The notes beneath the pieces are model-generated. The model was given only the letters and a program-made list of their open reading frames with translations, was not told the DNA's origin and made no database searches. The position numbers and the translations under genes are program-made. This document shows positions 62,579 through 64,000 of a stretch of 64,000 bases of DNA, one piece after another (within the stretch, counting starts at the first letter, position 1; every line of letters begins with the position of its first letter). This stretch comes from [Actinomadura] parvosata subsp. kistnae (GTDB lineage: Bacteria > Actinomycetota > Actinomycetes > Streptosporangiales > Streptosporangiaceae). Location: contig NZ_OOHJ01000005.1 of assembly GCF_900323885.1 (NCBI RefSeq), positions 186,001 through 250,000 on the forward strand, given 5' to 3'.

Positions 62579-63693
62579 CGGCATACCTGCGGGCGATCCT
62601 GGGCCCGGATCCCCGCACGGCCGGCGCCCCTGCCGCGCGGGCCCGCCGGCGCAGGATCCCGCTGGTGCTGTGCGCGGCGCTCGCCTGGCTGGCGTTCGTG
62701 GTGCTGCAGCGCGTCCTGTCCGGCCGGGCCTGGTGGTGGCAGCTTCCCGAGCTGGTGCCGCCGCTGGCGTTCGCGGCCGTGCCCGTGGTGCTGCTCGCCG
62801 CCGTCCTGGTGGCGCGGCGGGCACGCCGGGCGGCCGCCGTGGCCGCGCTGGCGTCCCTGGCGCTGGGCGGCGGCCTGAGCGGGATCAACCTCGCCGCGCT
62901 GTGGCACCGCCCCGCTCCCGCGCCGGCCGGCGCGATCAAGGTGTTCTCGTGGAACACCTGGTACTGGGACCAGCCGGCGGGCCGGGCGATGCCGCCGCCC
63001 ACCGGCACGCCGCCGCCCGACCTGGCCGCCTTCTACCGCCACCTGCGCGCCCAGGACGCCGACGTGCTGCTGTTGCAGGAGTACGTCTACTTCGGCCCCG
63101 ACTCCCGGCCCATCCGCGTCAACGACCTCGACCGGCTGCGGCAGGAGTTCCCCGGCTACCATCTCGCCGTCGCGAGCGAGATGGTGACGCTGTCGCGCTT
63201 CCCCATCGTCCTCCAGCGCGGCATCGAGGGGGCTCCGGCGCCCGCCGGGTCCTCCTGGCCGGAGTTCCACCGGGTCAAGACGCTGCGCACCGACGTGCGA
63301 GCCGGAGACCGCGTCGTCTCCTTCTACAACGCCCACATCGACTCGCCGGTCGCCTCCGGCTCGCTCAGCCGCGCCCAGCACGAGGCCCGCGCGGCCAACC
63401 TGCGCGCGCTCGCGGCCGACATCCGCGCGAACCCACAGCCCGCCCTGCTGGCGGGCGACTTCAACACCTCGCCCGCGATGGGCCTGCTGCGGCTGGTGCC
63501 GGAGCGGATGGCCGACGCCACCCCCGCCCTGGGGTCGCTCTACCCGGCCACGTGGGACGAGCGGCTGCCGCTGTGGCGGATCGACTGGGCGTACACGTCG
63601 CCCGAGCTCGCCGTCCACGAGTACCGGCTGGTCCGCTCGGGCGGGCTGTCCGACCACAGCGGGCAGCGGCTCGTCGTCTCGCTCGGCCGCTGA
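62575..63693 (+). CDS. Membrane-anchored endonuclease/exonuclease/phosphatase family protein
   Basis: The 372-residue protein has three membrane helices in the first ~110 residues and an outer EEP domain. Metal and catalytic residues appear in FSWNTWYWD (Asn), LLQEYVYF (Glu), GDFNTSPAMG (Asp, Asn) and GLSDHSGQR (Asp, His). Such outer EEP proteins may act as phosphodiesterases on lipids or glycans rather than on DNA. GTG 62575 overlaps the GT2 stop. It is the intact paralog of the frameshifted gene at 57494. Confidence 0.85.
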   Translation: MTAYLRAILGPDPRTAGAPAARARRRRIPLVLCAALAWLAFVVLQRVLSGRAWWWQLPELVPPLAFAAVPVVLLAAVLVARRARRAAAVAALASLALGGGLSGINLAALWHRPAPAPAGAIKVFSWNTWYWDQPAGRAMPPPTGTPPPDLAAFYRHLRAQDADVLLLQEYVYFGPDSRPIRVNDLDRLRQEFPGYHLAVASEMVTLSRFPIVLQRGIEGAPAPAGSSWPEFHRVKTLRTDVRAGDRVVSFYNAHIDSPVASGSLSRAQHEARAANLRALAADIRANPQPALLAGDFNTSPAMGLLRLVPERMADATPALGSLYPATWDERLPLWRIDWAYTSPELAVHEYRLVRSGGLSDHSGQRLVVSLGR

Positions 63694-63701
63694 CCCGGCG
63701 T

Positions 63702-64000
63702 CTACACCAGGACGGGCGGGCGCGGGCCGGTCCGCAGGATGCTGAGGTGCAGGGCGCGCAGCTCCGGCCCCGGCTCGATGCCCAGGTGGTCGGCGAGGTA
63801 GCCGCGCAGGCGGGCGTACAGCGCCACCGCCTCCGCGCCGCGGCCCAGCGCGCACAGGCCGCGCATCAGCATGCTCGCCAGCGGCTCCGCGAGCGGGTGC
63901 CGCGGCACCAGCGGGGTCAGCTCGGTCACCACCACGTCCGGCCGGCCCAGCCGCAGGTGCGTCTCCGCCCACGTGACGACGGCGCCGACGAACTGCTGCT
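63702..64000 (-). CDS. BTAD/SARP-type regulator (3' part only)
   Basis: Only the last ~99 residues are inside the window. They match the end of a bacterial transcriptional activation domain: HLRLGRPDVVVTELTPLV, HPLAEPLASMLMRGLCALGRGAEAVALYARLRGYLADHLGIEPGPELRALH. The N-terminal DNA-binding part, and any ATPase part, lies beyond 64000. It converges on the EEP gene with an 8-bp gap. Confidence 0.83.
   Translation of the reverse strand, partial: QQFVGAVVTWAETHLRLGRPDVVVTELTPLVPRHPLAEPLASMLMRGLCALGRGAEAVALYARLRGYLADHLGIEPGPELRALHLSILRTGPRPPVLV

Overview
The window reads as chromosomal DNA from a high-GC actinomycete. GC is very high throughout, GTG and occasional TTG starts are common, purine-rich ribosome binding sites precede many genes, and the families are typical of filamentous Actinobacteria: a Ser/Thr kinase with an outer sensor half, MmyB-type and BTAD regulators, large STAND ATPases with WD40 propellers, and many secreted hydrolases. 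The gene mix fits Streptosporangiales (Nonomuraea or Actinomadura-like), but the genus is an inference. No rRNA, tRNA, CRISPR array, transposase or phage gene was recognised.

Layout. 0-6 kb: a SulP transporter fused to carbonic anhydrase (5' cut by the window edge), a membrane Ser/Thr kinase, an ABC exporter, a TOPRIM protein. 6-20 kb: mostly housekeeping and regulation, namely a frameshifted alpha/beta hydrolase divergent from an MmyB-type regulator, ilvA, a BlaI/M56 pair facing a histidine-rich DUF4396 membrane protein, a CoA-binding protein, small proteins, a lipoprotein, an alpha/beta hydrolase/AraC pair, a DUF6528 secreted repeat protein, LtrA and a universal stress protein. 20.7-31.3 kb: an accessory locus with four putative non-heme iron oxygenases (AspH-like, two Fe(II)/2OG enzymes of which one is fused to a sulfotransferase, and DUF1826), three glycan-type enzymes (DUF6492, polysaccharide pyruvyl transferase, GT-B) and a leaderless S8 protease with Glu in the usual Asp position. 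31.5-40.8 kb: exported GH16, PHB depolymerase-like, SGNH and unknown proteins, a protein phosphatase, and a flavin monooxygenase/TetR pair with paired operators. 41.3-47.7 kb: polyprenol-phosphate-mannose synthase with a GT39 mannosyltransferase, a two-component system, and a TetR/aldo-keto reductase pair.

47.8-55.4 kb is the most striking region. A 133-residue protein ends in a short Gly/Asn motif that recurs near the N-terminus of the next gene, a 985-residue STAND ATPase with one membrane segment and an outer Ig-like/beta half. This arrangement resembles the bacterial amyloid-signalling effector/NLR pairs. Divergent from it is a 1327-residue nSTAND1 ATPase with an HTH-like N-terminus, one membrane segment and 14 WD40 repeats.

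55.4-63.7 kb: a mirrored glycan locus with four related GT2 glycosyltransferases, two related membrane-anchored endonuclease/exonuclease/phosphatase proteins (one frameshifted), a UPF0104/LPG-synthase-like membrane protein and a sulfotransferase, bordered by the 3' end of a BTAD-type regulator.

Tandem repeats (12, 13, 14, 18, 31, 33, 36 and 39 bp) are unusually frequent, both between genes and in frame inside them. Two genes are broken by single-base deletions in C/G runs, so sequencing error must be considered for both.
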